Notes: a model not told the origin generated them from the letters alone. 23,403 nucleotides of DNA from Bacteroidales bacterium (GCA_016295455.1 JAEDLE010000032.1:1-23403), one strand, 5' to 3'. Positions 16,228 through 23,146 are shown, numbered from the stretch's first letter. Numbers and translations are program-made.

Positions 16228-16256
16228 TTGAATATGCCGTTTTTTGCTAACTTGCG
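16228..16256 (+). promoter_or_regulatory. possible promoter of the symporter gene
   Basis: TAACTTGC (16248-16255) resembles the -7 consensus with one T missing. TTG at 16228-16230 lies 17 bases upstream. It is 18 bases from the ATG and back to back with the zapA-operon promoter. Confidence 0.35.
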
Positions 16257-16273
16257 CCAAATTGCCTGTCTGT

Positions 16274-17458
16274 ATGAAGAAAATCAAGATCGGACTGTTG
16301 CCCCGCATCATCATAGCCATAGCCGCGGGACTGCTCACAGGCCTCTTTTTCCCTCAGTGGCTCGTACGCATAGCCGCGACCTTCAATGCCATATTCAGCA
16401 ATCTTCTGCAATTCCTGATTCCGCTGATAATCCTGGGCCTGGTGACTCCTGCAATCGCCGACATAGGCAAGTCTGCGGGCAAGATACTGCTGGTGACCGT
16501 CCTTATTGCATATCTGGATACGGTCTTCTCCGGCTGCTTCTCCTATCTGACGAGCGTCACCATATTCCCGCATCTGATAGACAGCGGGCAGGGTGTGGAT
16601 ATGGCGGAGCTGACAGCGACCGTGGACCCGTATTTCACCATCAGCATACCTCCAATGATGGAGGTGATGACTTCGCTGGTGCTGTCGTTCATGCTCGGAC
16701 TGGGCATAGCCTTCTTCGCCTCGCCATATATGAAAAAGATGGCGGATGAGTTCAACGATATAATAGTCAAGACCATAGAGGTGGTCATCATACCTCTGCT
16801 GCCTGTCTATATCTACGGCGTCTTCCTGAGCATGACCCACACGGGACAGGTGATGCGAGTGCTGATGGTCTTCATGGCCATCATCGGGGTCATATTCGCG
16901 ATGCACATATTCCTGCTCATTTTCCAGTACTGCATCGCCGGCGCCCTCGCCCGCAAGAATCCGTTCCGGATGCTTCTGAATATGATGCCGGCGTATTTCA
17001 CCGCGCTGGGTACCTCGTCTTCGGCGGCGACCATTCCGGTCACGCTCGAGCAGACCCGCAAGAATGGTGTCAGCCCTGAGATTTCGGGCTTCTCGGTGCC
17101 TCTGTGCGCCACCATACACCTTTCCGGAAGCACTCTCAAGATAGTGGCCTGCGCCATAGCCCTGATGATGATGCAGGGAATGAGTTTCAATTTCGGTATG
17201 TTCCTGGGCTTCATAATGATGCTGGGTGTGATGATGGTTGCGGCCCCGGGTGTGCCGGGCGGAGCGATTATGGCTGCCCTTGGCATACTGTCCTCGATGC
17301 TGGGTTTCGGCGAGCAGGAACAGGCCATGATGATAGCCCTCTACATCACCATGGACAATTTCGGCACGGCCTGCAACGTGACAGGAGACGGGGCCATTGC
17401 AGTCGTGCTTGACAGGCTGTTCGGCAAGAAGACCTCCCGTGGCAGGGAAAGCCTTTGA
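16274..17458 (+). CDS. dicarboxylate/amino acid:cation symporter (DAACS/SLC1 family), atypical binding site
   Basis: This 394-residue inner-membrane transporter has the family fold, with hairpin-1 GTSSSAATIPVTLE (246-259), hairpin-2 AAPGVPGGAIMAALG (323-337) and TM8 DNFGTACNVTGD (361-372). Compared with the archaeal aspartate transporter GltPh, the TM7 motif NMDGT is HLSGS (282-286). The hairpin-1 arginine position is T247 and the TM8 substrate arginine position is G364. N368 and D372 of sodium site 1 are kept. Loss of both arginines argues against an acidic substrate, and loss of N and D in TM7 argues for altered sodium coupling. The ATG at 16274 gives MKKIKIGLLPRIIIA. It has no functional neighbour. 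Confidence 0.9.
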   Translation: MKKIKIGLLPRIIIAIAAGLLTGLFFPQWLVRIAATFNAIFSNLLQFLIPLIILGLVTPAIADIGKSAGKILLVTVLIAYLDTVFSGCFSYLTSVTIFPHLIDSGQGVDMAELTATVDPYFTISIPPMMEVMTSLVLSFMLGLGIAFFASPYMKKMADEFNDIIVKTIEVVIIPLLPVYIYGVFLSMTHTGQVMRVLMVFMAIIGVIFAMHIFLLIFQYCIAGALARKNPFRMLLNMMPAYFTALGTSSSAATIPVTLEQTRKNGVSPEISGFSVPLCATIHLSGSTLKIVACAIALMMMQGMSFNFGMFLGFIMMLGVMMVAAPGVPGGAIMAALGILSSMLGFGEQEQAMMIALYITMDNFGTACNVTGDGAIAVVLDRLFGKKTSRGRESL

Positions 17459-17508
17459 ATCAGCCGGAATTTCGTCTGCCTGAAATATTTTCAAAAAATT
17501 ATGTTTAA

Positions 17509-17569
17509 CAAAACGGGACCGTTTCCGTCATCATTGTGGCGGCCGCAAAGAACGGTCCCGATGATTTTG
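17509..17569 (+). terminator. inverted repeat after the symporter gene, probable terminator or operator
   Basis: CGGGACCGTT (17514-17523) and AACGGTCCCG (17551-17560) pair perfectly. The flanks CAAAA and TTTTG add five more pairs across a 4-base bulge. TTTTGTTT follows as an imperfect U run. It also lies directly before the DUF4252/sigma operon, and TGATTTTG (17562-17569) resembles a -7 box, so a regulatory role there is possible. Confidence 0.45.
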
Positions 17570-17595
17570 TTTGGCATATATCCCAGTTGAAAAGT

Positions 17596-18096
17596 ATGAA
17601 GAAGTTAGTGTGCATCTTGGTAGCCGGCTTGATCCTGTCATCGCTCGCGCTTGACGCCAGACGGCTCAATGTCAGCAGTTTGTGCTCCACGATCAGGGAG
17701 TACAGGTACAAAGAAGGCTTCGAGGCCATATCCATAGGGCGTCTTGGCCTTTCCTTGGCCGGGTTTGCGGTCAGGGCCGGTGCTGACGGTGACGAAGACG
17801 CCCAGATGGCGGCCGCCCTTGTGAAAGGACTCAAGAAGGTGATAGTAGTTGAGTTCGAGTCTGCCCGCGAAACGGACAAGGCCGCGTTCTGCCGGGATGT
17901 GGAACGTCACCTGAAAGGTTCGGAACTTCTGATGGAAGTCAATGATTCCGAGGAACATCTGTCCATTTATGGCGTGGTTTCCGCCGACGGGAGCAATCTC
18001 AGCGACATGGTCATATACGGTGAGGAAGGCTTTATGGTGGTGCTGAGCGGATGCATCCCGATGGAGGCGGTCGGATCCATAGTTGAGGGCTGCTGA
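17596..18096 (+). CDS. DUF4252 family exported protein
   Basis: This 166-residue protein has an N-terminal signal peptide (MKKLVCILVAGLILSSLALDA) and a small mixed domain typical of DUF4252, including EAISIGRLGLSLAGFAV near the start and YGEEGFMVVLSGCIPMEAV near the end. It may be periplasmic or membrane-attached; no lipobox is seen at the signal end. Its function is unknown. The ATG at 17596 places the signal peptide at the terminus. Its stop overlaps the sigma factor start (TGATG), so the two are translationally coupled. That suggests it belongs to the signalling chain of the sigma factor, perhaps as an envelope sensor, which is inference. Confidence 0.82.
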   Translation: MKKLVCILVAGLILSSLALDARRLNVSSLCSTIREYRYKEGFEAISIGRLGLSLAGFAVRAGADGDEDAQMAAALVKGLKKVIVVEFESARETDKAAFCRDVERHLKGSELLMEVNDSEEHLSIYGVVSADGSNLSDMVIYGEEGFMVVLSGCIPMEAVGSIVEGC

Positions 18097-18590
18097 TGGA
18101 CAGGGAAGAATTCAGGGACTTCTGGATGCCGCATTCGGAACGCTTCTACAGGGTGGCCTACCATATCCTGGAGAACCGGGAGGATGCCCGTGACGCAGTC
18201 CAGGATCTCTTCATCAGGCTGTGGAAGATACCCTCGGTGGCTACGATGGCCAATCCTGCGGCATATGCGATGACCATACTCAGGAATCTCTGTCTGGACA
18301 GGGTCAGGCATGCTGCGGTGGTCAGGGCCGAGACCATGGATGAGTCGCTCCCGCTTGAAGACAGAAGCGCAGCGGCTGACCGGGCTCTCGAGACTGAGGA
18401 GACTGTCAGAAGGCTTGCCTCAGCGATGTCAGGGCTCAGTGAAAAGCAGAGGAAACTGATCAAACTGCGACTTGTCAAAGGAATGGCATACAGCGAGATA
18501 TCGCAGATTACCGGAATACCGGAGTTAAGCCTCAGAGTTATGCTGAGCACTACCAGGAAACAATTGAAAAACAAGTTGGGCAGAAAATGA
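18096..18590 (+). CDS. ECF-type RNA polymerase sigma factor
   Basis: This 164-residue protein has the two-domain ECF layout. Region 2 spans about 6-72, with RVAYHILENREDARDAVQDLFIRLWK and the helix AAYAMTILRNLCLDRVR. After an acidic linker, region 4 spans about 100-160, with LSEKQRKLIKLRLVKGMAYSEISQITGIPELSLRVMLSTTRKQLK as helix-turn-helix. The start overlaps the DUF4252 stop by one base, and the stop overlaps the next start (ATGA), so three genes are coupled. It probably drives its own operon; I cannot define its promoter motif. Confidence 0.95.
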   Translation: MDREEFRDFWMPHSERFYRVAYHILENREDARDAVQDLFIRLWKIPSVATMANPAAYAMTILRNLCLDRVRHAAVVRAETMDESLPLEDRSAAADRALETEETVRRLASAMSGLSEKQRKLIKLRLVKGMAYSEISQITGIPELSLRVMLSTTRKQLKNKLGRK

Positions 18591-19000
18591 AAAGCATAGA
18601 GGAAATCGAAAAAATGAATCTTGAGGAACTGGAACGTATCGCCGACGACACGGGCGTTCCTGTGCCGGAGGACCTCAAGGCTGGACTGGACGGAGTCATC
18701 GATTCATTGGAGTTGGTGGACAGGGCTGTTGAACGTCACGAAAGGAGGCGTATCATCTACGGCATATGCACGGCGGCTGTCTGTCTGCAGGTATTCATAT
18801 TAGCAGGGCTGATGCAGATTCGGGGCAGGAATGCGCCGGTCGACACCTTCGACGATCCGGAGTTGGCATATGCAATGGTCCAGGAAGTTCTCGGACAGGT
18901 CGGACTGAATATGCGCAAGGGCGTTGCTGCAGTGGACAGGGGCCGGGAAATGGCTGACCGTTCATTTGAAACAATGGAAGAAATAATCAGAAAAAAATAA
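18587..19000 (+). CDS. single-pass membrane protein, candidate anti-sigma factor
   Basis: This 137-residue protein has an N-terminal cytoplasmic part of about 55 residues, acidic then basic (VERHERRR). One TM helix follows (about 57-77, IYGICTAAVCLQVFILAGLM), then a periplasmic tail of about 60 residues. There is no zinc-binding ZAS motif or other anti-sigma domain that I recognise. Its start codon overlaps the sigma factor stop (ATGA). Coupling to an ECF sigma gene plus N-in single-pass topology is the usual picture of an anti-sigma factor, so that role is proposed from context only. Confidence 0.78.
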   Translation: MKSIEEIEKMNLEELERIADDTGVPVPEDLKAGLDGVIDSLELVDRAVERHERRRIIYGICTAAVCLQVFILAGLMQIRGRNAPVDTFDDPELAYAMVQEVLGQVGLNMRKGVAAVDRGREMADRSFETMEEIIRKK

Positions 19001-19006
19001 TTGAAT

Positions 19007-19486
19007 ATGAAAAAGATTATTGTAACGGCAATCGCCATTCTGATGGCAGTTGCAATGTTCGCCCACAACGGTGAGTCAATTTACAGGAAGTATTCCGGAA
19101 AGCCGGGAGTCACGGGTGTCTACATTTCTCCGGCCATGTTCAGGATGATGGGCAGCCTGCCTCTTGAAGATATGGTTGAAGGAGAGGATCTGGCACCTCT
19201 TATCAAGTCTATGAAGGGCTTTTACCTGATAGAAGTGTCGGATGGTGATATTGCCGAGAGTGTCAGTGCGGAGGTGCAACGTATGCTATCTTCGCAGACG
19301 TACGAGCTTTTGATGGAGGTTAAGGACGAGGGAAGCACCGTGAAGATGATGAGCGTGACCGAAGGTGATTATGTGAAGAGTTTTGTGATGCTCAGCCGGG
19401 AAGACTGTGAGACCGTATTCATCTGTCTGGACGGGGACATCCTCAAGTCTGACCTGGACAATTTCATTGCAAACTCCATGAATTGA
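19007..19486 (+). CDS. DUF4252 family exported protein, second copy
   Basis: This 159-residue protein has a signal peptide (MKKIIVTAIAILMAVAMFA) and a DUF4252 domain with the typical opening YSGKPGVTGVYISPAMFRMMG, a central KGFYLIEVSDGD, and an ending with SREDCETVFICLDGDI. The ATG at 19007 is 6 bases after the previous stop; an in-frame TTG at 19001 is less likely. It fits the family better than the copy at 17596, so the two bracket the sigma and anti-sigma pair as diverged paralogues. Its function is unknown. A strong terminator follows, which closes the operon. Confidence 0.86.
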   Translation: MKKIIVTAIAILMAVAMFAHNGESIYRKYSGKPGVTGVYISPAMFRMMGSLPLEDMVEGEDLAPLIKSMKGFYLIEVSDGDIAESVSAEVQRMLSSQTYELLMEVKDEGSTVKMMSVTEGDYVKSFVMLSREDCETVFICLDGDILKSDLDNFIANSMN

Positions 19487-19549
19487 ACCTGAAGCACAAG
19501 GCCGGGACCACAGTAGCCTGACCTGAAGACATTTTCCGTGGGAAGACAG

Positions 19550-19585
19550 AAGGTTCCTTGCGTTGAATCGCGAGGAATCTTTTTT
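19550..19585 (+). terminator. rho-independent terminator of the sigma operon
   Basis: The arms at 19550-19562 and 19569-19581 form a 13-bp stem with two G-U pairs and a 6-base loop (TTGAAT). A run of six T at 19580-19585 follows. It lies 63 bases after the second DUF4252 stop. Confidence 0.88.
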
Positions 19586-19605
19586 GTTGCAATCAGGTAC
19601 GAGGG

Positions 19606-19638
19606 TTTGTCCAAATCAGACTTTTTCCATAAATTAGC
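19606..19638 (+). promoter_or_regulatory. possible promoter of the membrane AraC regulator
   Basis: TTTG at 19606-19609 and TAAATTAGC at 19630-19638 are spaced by 20 bases. The -7 box differs from consensus at one position. The start codon is 22 bases downstream. Confidence 0.4.
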
Positions 19639-19659
19639 AGTGCTGAAAACGGGAAAACG

Positions 19660-20760
19660 ATGAATTTGACATTATACCGTTGCTCGCTGTTTGTCGCACT
19701 GCCGCTGGTCTATTTCTTTGGCTTTCATATGCTGCTTGCGCGGGTTCCACGGACTAGATACAACTCGAACTATCTCCTTTCTCGCCGGATAATGGGTTCG
19801 GCCCTGCTTGTCCTTGCGGTCAACTATACCATTCATTTCGTCTGGAACATCAGGATGACCAACCTGACTGCCACAATTCTTCTGAATATGGCGACGTACT
19901 TCCTGGCCTATTGGCTTTTCGCATCGGCAATGACGGCTCTGCTCGACAGGGCGTCCCTGAACAGGACCCGATTCATGACCCACCTTCTGCTCTGGTTGGC
20001 ATATTCCCTGCTTGCTGTCGGCGTCGGTTTTCTCAGGGATCCTGCCAGATCCTGTGCACTGGCGCTGATGGCGGGATGTCTGGTGGCATACGGGCTGTAT
20101 TTGTCGTATCAGATTCTGAGCAGGTACAAAAGGGCCACAAGGCTCTTTGCCAATACCCGTTCTGACGACATAGGGGCTTATATACGCTGGATGTCGGTCT
20201 TTACCTGGTGGGCGATCATCTTCGGAATCGGATGCGGCCTGCTGACCTTTCTTCCGGACCGCTTTGTCTTTATCTGGCTGCTGTCTGCCGTTCCTTTCTT
20301 TATATATCTATATTGCTGCTATCAGAATTATCTTTTCTTCCACGAGGATGTGGAACGGGCAATCGATGAGGAAAAAGATGTGGATGAGTCCGTGCCCGTG
20401 CCGGAGGAGACCGCAGGAGCCAGGACCGTACATACGGATATCTCCAGCCGTATCGGAGTCTGGGTTGCCAATGAGGGATACAGGACCCCGGGCATTACCT
20501 TGAACCAGCTCTCGCTTCAACTGTGCACCAACCGCACCTATCTTTCGGAACACATCAACAGGGTTTACGGGATGACATTCCGAGACTGGATCATCGGGAT
20601 GCGCATCGAATATGCCAAGAATCTGATGACACAGAATCCGCAGATGAAGATACAGGAGGTTTCGGAATCTGCCGGCTTCCTCTCATTGAGCCATTTCTCC
20701 AGGACATTCAGCGAGAGGGAGGGCTGTTCCCCGGCCAGGTGGCGTCAGGGCAGGATATGA
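19660..20760 (+). CDS. membrane-anchored AraC-family regulator with seven TM helices
   Basis: This 366-residue protein starts with seven predicted TM helices (about 8-27, 44-63, 70-93, 105-125, 131-153, 178-198 and 203-222). An acidic linker (about 228-255) follows. The C-terminal AraC DNA-binding domain (about 265-366) contains LNQLSLQLCTNRTYLSEHINRVYGMTFRDWI and then MKIQEVSESAGFLSLSHFSRTFSEREGCSPARWR. It would have to regulate DNA while bound to the inner membrane, and the sensor is presumably the TM part. This architecture is common in Bacteroidetes. Neighbours are the ECF module upstream, behind a terminator, and the amide hydrolase downstream; neither is proven as a target. Confidence 0.92.
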   Translation: MNLTLYRCSLFVALPLVYFFGFHMLLARVPRTRYNSNYLLSRRIMGSALLVLAVNYTIHFVWNIRMTNLTATILLNMATYFLAYWLFASAMTALLDRASLNRTRFMTHLLLWLAYSLLAVGVGFLRDPARSCALALMAGCLVAYGLYLSYQILSRYKRATRLFANTRSDDIGAYIRWMSVFTWWAIIFGIGCGLLTFLPDRFVFIWLLSAVPFFIYLYCCYQNYLFFHEDVERAIDEEKDVDESVPVPEETAGARTVHTDISSRIGVWVANEGYRTPGITLNQLSLQLCTNRTYLSEHINRVYGMTFRDWIIGMRIEYAKNLMTQNPQMKIQEVSESAGFLSLSHFSRTFSEREGCSPARWRQGRI

Positions 20761-20858
20761 GTGGATGAGCGCGAAAGCAGATGTCAGCGCAGCGTTTGCG
20801 AACATCTCTTTACCATACGTCAAATTATTGCCTGGCTGTAAAAACACGCGGGTATCAG

Positions 20859-20889
20859 TTTGCAAGACGCCCGGATTTGGCTAATTTTA
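20859..20889 (+). promoter_or_regulatory. promoter of the amide hydrolase lipoprotein gene
   Basis: TTTG (20859-20862) and TAATTTTA (20882-20889) are spaced by 19 bases, the preferred Bacteroidetes -33/-7 spacing. The last base of the -7 box departs from consensus. The predicted leader is about 40 nt. The rest of the 174-base gap shows only a weak hairpin (AGATGT/ACATCT, 20779-20807). Confidence 0.6.
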
Positions 20890-20934
20890 CACGTTGAGGG
20901 TATCCTCGCCATACCTATCAAAATTGTTTATTTC

Positions 20935-22107
20935 ATGAAAGGATTGAGATTATTTACGTTATTGTCTGCATTGTCCCTGACGTCTGCAGTCATTGTCTCT
21001 TCATGTGAGAAGGAGTCTACACTGAAGAAGACCGCTTACATTTCCGATCCGGCAAAGGTCGAGATGATCAACTCGCTCAGAAATCTCGACGGAAACGGAC
21101 GGCTTTACGAACTTTATTACACTGAGGATTATAAACTTGACAAGGTTCTTGCCTCCGGGAAAACCTCTGTTAACGACCTTTTCCAGTATGTAGCATATCT
21201 TCTGTATGATGAACTGGGAACAAAGGCACCGGAAGTGGATTTCGGAGCCGGATGCAGTGTGTTTGCCGTGCCTGAGAGGGATGGCCATGATTTCCTTATG
21301 GGACGCAACTACGACTACAGGCATTCCACCGAGGACAGGACTACATATCTGCCTACTGCCGCAATCATCGTCCATACCGCCCCTGAGGGTGGCAAGAAAT
21401 CCATTTCTATGGTTGACGGTATGCATCTTGGTTTCGGACAGGGTTTCTATGAGGAAAAGGACAAGGACCTCTCAATGATGATGGCTCTCCCTTATGCCCT
21501 GCTTGACGGTGTAAATGAGGATGGCTTTGCAATCGGCGTCCTTGCCTTGAACGAGACCCCTGCGAAACAGGAACGCAACAAGACTCCTATTTCCACCACA
21601 GTCGCGATGAGGATGCTCCTGGACAGGGCATCCACCGTCAAGGAAGCCTTGGATATGCTCGATGAGTATGACATCAATATGGAAAGCACCGGACGCAGCA
21701 GCTACCATTTCTTTATGGCTGATGCCACAGGTGACTATGCGATAGTTGAATACACCTATGACGGAGTGCATGAGAATCCTTGCGTCAGGGAGACCCTGAG
21801 AGGAAATGACACGCTCCGCTGCGTCACCAATTTCTACGTTTCGCCAACTATGGTAGGTACGACTGACGGCTGGGGTTCCAACCACGGCAAGGCCCGCTAT
21901 GAGACTATGCGCAACACTCTTCAAGCCAATAATTATACCTTGAGCGAAGATGATGCGATGACCCTGCTCAAGAACGTGTCACAGCCTCCTACGGAAGAGA
22001 TTACCTCCATGACCCAGTGGTCATCGATGTACAACCTGACAGAAAAGACTCTCCGTCTTGCCATCCTCCGGGAATATGCCGACGAGCATTGTTTCGGGAT
22101 AGAATAG
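20935..22107 (+). CDS. linear amide C-N hydrolase (choloylglycine hydrolase / C45-like Ntn hydrolase) lipoprotein
   Basis: This 390-residue exported protein has a signal peptide ending VSSC, so C24 is a likely lipidation site. After a helical segment of about 80 residues comes GAGC107SVFAVPERDGHDFLMGRNYDY. The order Cys-x-x-Phe followed by GRN(Y/F)D is the signature around the N-terminal nucleophile of Ntn amide hydrolases. C107 would become the new N-terminus after self-cleavage, leaving an alpha segment of about 83 residues. That resembles acid ceramidase/NAAA or C45 enzymes more than bile salt hydrolases, where Cys follows the start or signal directly. NEDGFAIGVLALNE and TRSSYHFFMADATGDYAIVEY-like elements follow (about 195-285). 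Substrate is unknown; bile-acid, N-acyl amide or beta-lactam-like amides are possible. The ATG at 20935 places the signal peptide correctly. Confidence 0.85.
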   Translation: MKGLRLFTLLSALSLTSAVIVSSCEKESTLKKTAYISDPAKVEMINSLRNLDGNGRLYELYYTEDYKLDKVLASGKTSVNDLFQYVAYLLYDELGTKAPEVDFGAGCSVFAVPERDGHDFLMGRNYDYRHSTEDRTTYLPTAAIIVHTAPEGGKKSISMVDGMHLGFGQGFYEEKDKDLSMMMALPYALLDGVNEDGFAIGVLALNETPAKQERNKTPISTTVAMRMLLDRASTVKEALDMLDEYDINMESTGRSSYHFFMADATGDYAIVEYTYDGVHENPCVRETLRGNDTLRCVTNFYVSPTMVGTTDGWGSNHGKARYETMRNTLQANNYTLSEDDAMTLLKNVSQPPTEEITSMTQWSSMYNLTEKTLRLAILREYADEHCFGIE

Positions 22108-22153
22108 GGTCAGGGGCATCCCCGGCATCTGCATATTCGTTTGAATCCGCTTA

Positions 22154-22184
22154 TTGACTGTTCGGAAACATTTGTTATATTTGC
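22154..22184 (+). promoter_or_regulatory. promoter of the GNAT leader transcript
   Basis: TTG (22154-22156) and TATATTTGC (22176-22184, full -7 match) are spaced by 19 bases. Transcription would begin near 22190, about 200 bases before the chosen GNAT start. Confidence 0.7.
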
Positions 22185-22392
22185 GATGCTAATAATTTTG
22201 GATGCGTAATTTCAAATCGGATATTGTTCTTTAGCATCCCTGCCGGTATGAACCGGCGGGGATGCGGGAATTTGTGAACGGCTCAGCTTGAATCTTCAGG
22301 CTGAGTAGTGTTGTACTTGTCTCTTTTCAAATCACTTGAAACTGTGTTCCGCCATGTCGGGACCTGAAATAACAATAATATCCGAATCAAAA
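22185..22392 (+). promoter_or_regulatory. long structured 5' leader of the GNAT gene, possible riboregulator or small RNA
   Basis: Hairpin A has a 14-bp stem (22234-22247 with 22252-22265, one G-U) and the loop ATGA. Hairpin B has a 10-bp stem (22282-22291 with 22296-22305) and a 4-base loop. GATGCTAA (22185-22192) can instead pair with TTAGCATC (22231-22238), and GGATGC at 22200-22205 can also pair with GCATCC (22234-22239). The 5' arm of hairpin A therefore has competing partners. I recognise no known riboswitch class. No ORF of note lies in the leader. Confidence 0.5.
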
Positions 22393-23025
22393 ATGAATCA
22401 TAATACTATCATCCGCCTTGAGCGTGAATCTGACCACCGTGAGGTGGAATGCCTTACCAGAGAGGCTTTCTGGAACGTTTACCGTCCGGGATGTACTGAA
22501 CATTACGTACTGCATCTCTACCGAAACAACCCCGACTTTATACCCGAACTGGATTTTGTGATGGAGACAGACGGTATCATAATGGGACACGTGATGTTCT
22601 CGCGTGCCGAAATCATTTCAGATGACGGCCGTACGATACCCATCCTGACTTTTGGCCCTATCAGCATAGCTCCGCGGTACAAGCGCCGTGGCTACGGACT
22701 AAGACTCCTGAACTTTGCCATCGAAAGGGCCAGGGAACTGGGCTACGGGGCCATATTCATGGAAGGGAACATAGCTTTCTATGCTCATGCCGGCTTCGTT
22801 GTGGCCTCAAGTCTGCATATACATTATTATGCAGAGCCGAGGGAGAGCGAGGTCCCGTATTTTCTCGCCCTGGAGCTGAAGAAAGGGTTTCTGGATGGCG
22901 TGGAAGGGACCTACCATACTCCGAAGGGCTATTTTGTCGCCGAAGAAGACCCTGAAGGCTTCGCCCGCTTCGATGATTCCTTCCCATGCAGGGAAAAACT
23001 TGTTCTGCCGGGACAGCTGTTTTAG
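22393..23025 (+). CDS. GNAT family N-acetyltransferase
   Basis: This 210-residue cytoplasmic protein transfers an acetyl group from acetyl-CoA to an unknown acceptor. The fold is visible from IIRLERESDHREVECLTREAFW at the start. The central strand MGHVMFSRAEI leads to FGPISIAPRYKRRGYGLRLLNFAIERARELGY (88-118), holding the pyrophosphate-binding K97-R-R-G100-Y-G102. FMEGNIAFYAHAGF (122-135) is typical of YhbS-like members. The C-terminal extension ends FDDSFPCREKLVLPGQLF. The ATG at 22393 begins close to the first strand; another in-frame ATG at 22354 is possible. It follows a long structured leader, and its last 69 bases are duplicated just downstream. Confidence 0.92.
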   Translation: MNHNTIIRLERESDHREVECLTREAFWNVYRPGCTEHYVLHLYRNNPDFIPELDFVMETDGIIMGHVMFSRAEIISDDGRTIPILTFGPISIAPRYKRRGYGLRLLNFAIERARELGYGAIFMEGNIAFYAHAGFVVASSLHIHYYAEPRESEVPYFLALELKKGFLDGVEGTYHTPKGYFVAEEDPEGFARFDDSFPCREKLVLPGQLF

Positions 23026-23093
23026 GCTTGGCCCGTTTCGATGAGTCCTTCCCCTGCAAGGAAATACTCGTTATGCCCGGACAGCTGATATAG
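23025..23093 (+). pseudogene. orphan duplicate of the GNAT C-terminal coding end
   Basis: These 69 bases align without gaps to 22957-23025, with 58 identical positions (84%) by hand count. Translated in the frame starting at 23025 they give GLARFDESFPCKEILVMPGQ then LI and a TAG stop, against GFARFDDSFPCREKLVLPGQ then LF and TAG. Most changes are conservative (D/E, R/K, L/M). The copy shares one base with the GNAT stop and lies in a different frame, with no start codon of its own. It looks like the remnant of a second GNAT gene lost by deletion between tandem paralogues. Confidence 0.75.
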
Positions 23094-23118
23094 GCTTCTC
23101 CCGACGCAGACCGCGGAC

Positions 23119-23146
23119 AGCCCCTTTCTTCGGAGAGGGGCTTTTT
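23119..23146 (+). terminator. rho-independent terminator after the GNAT gene
   Basis: AGCCCCTTTC (23119-23128), a TTCG loop and GAGAGGGGCT (23133-23142) form a 10-bp stem with a stable UUCG tetraloop. TTTTT (23142-23146) follows. It lies 94 bases after the GNAT stop and 26 after the orphan stop. Confidence 0.93.

Noticed and set aside
16247..17494. A 415-codon open frame on the - strand
   Set aside because: It is antisense to the symporter gene. The translation is His/Gln/Arg/Tyr-rich low-complexity sequence, a common shadow of hydrophobic membrane-protein genes.
20779..20813. A terminator after the membrane AraC gene (AGATGT/ACATCT then CTTTAC)
   Set aside because: The stem is only six perfect pairs with a mismatched interior and a poor U run, so I did not list it as a feature.
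22185..22310. Possible TPP riboswitch because of GGCTGAG in the GNAT leader
   Set aside because: The rest of the TPP core is not found in the right order, and the GNAT gene has no thiamine link. The leader was kept only as an unclassified structure.
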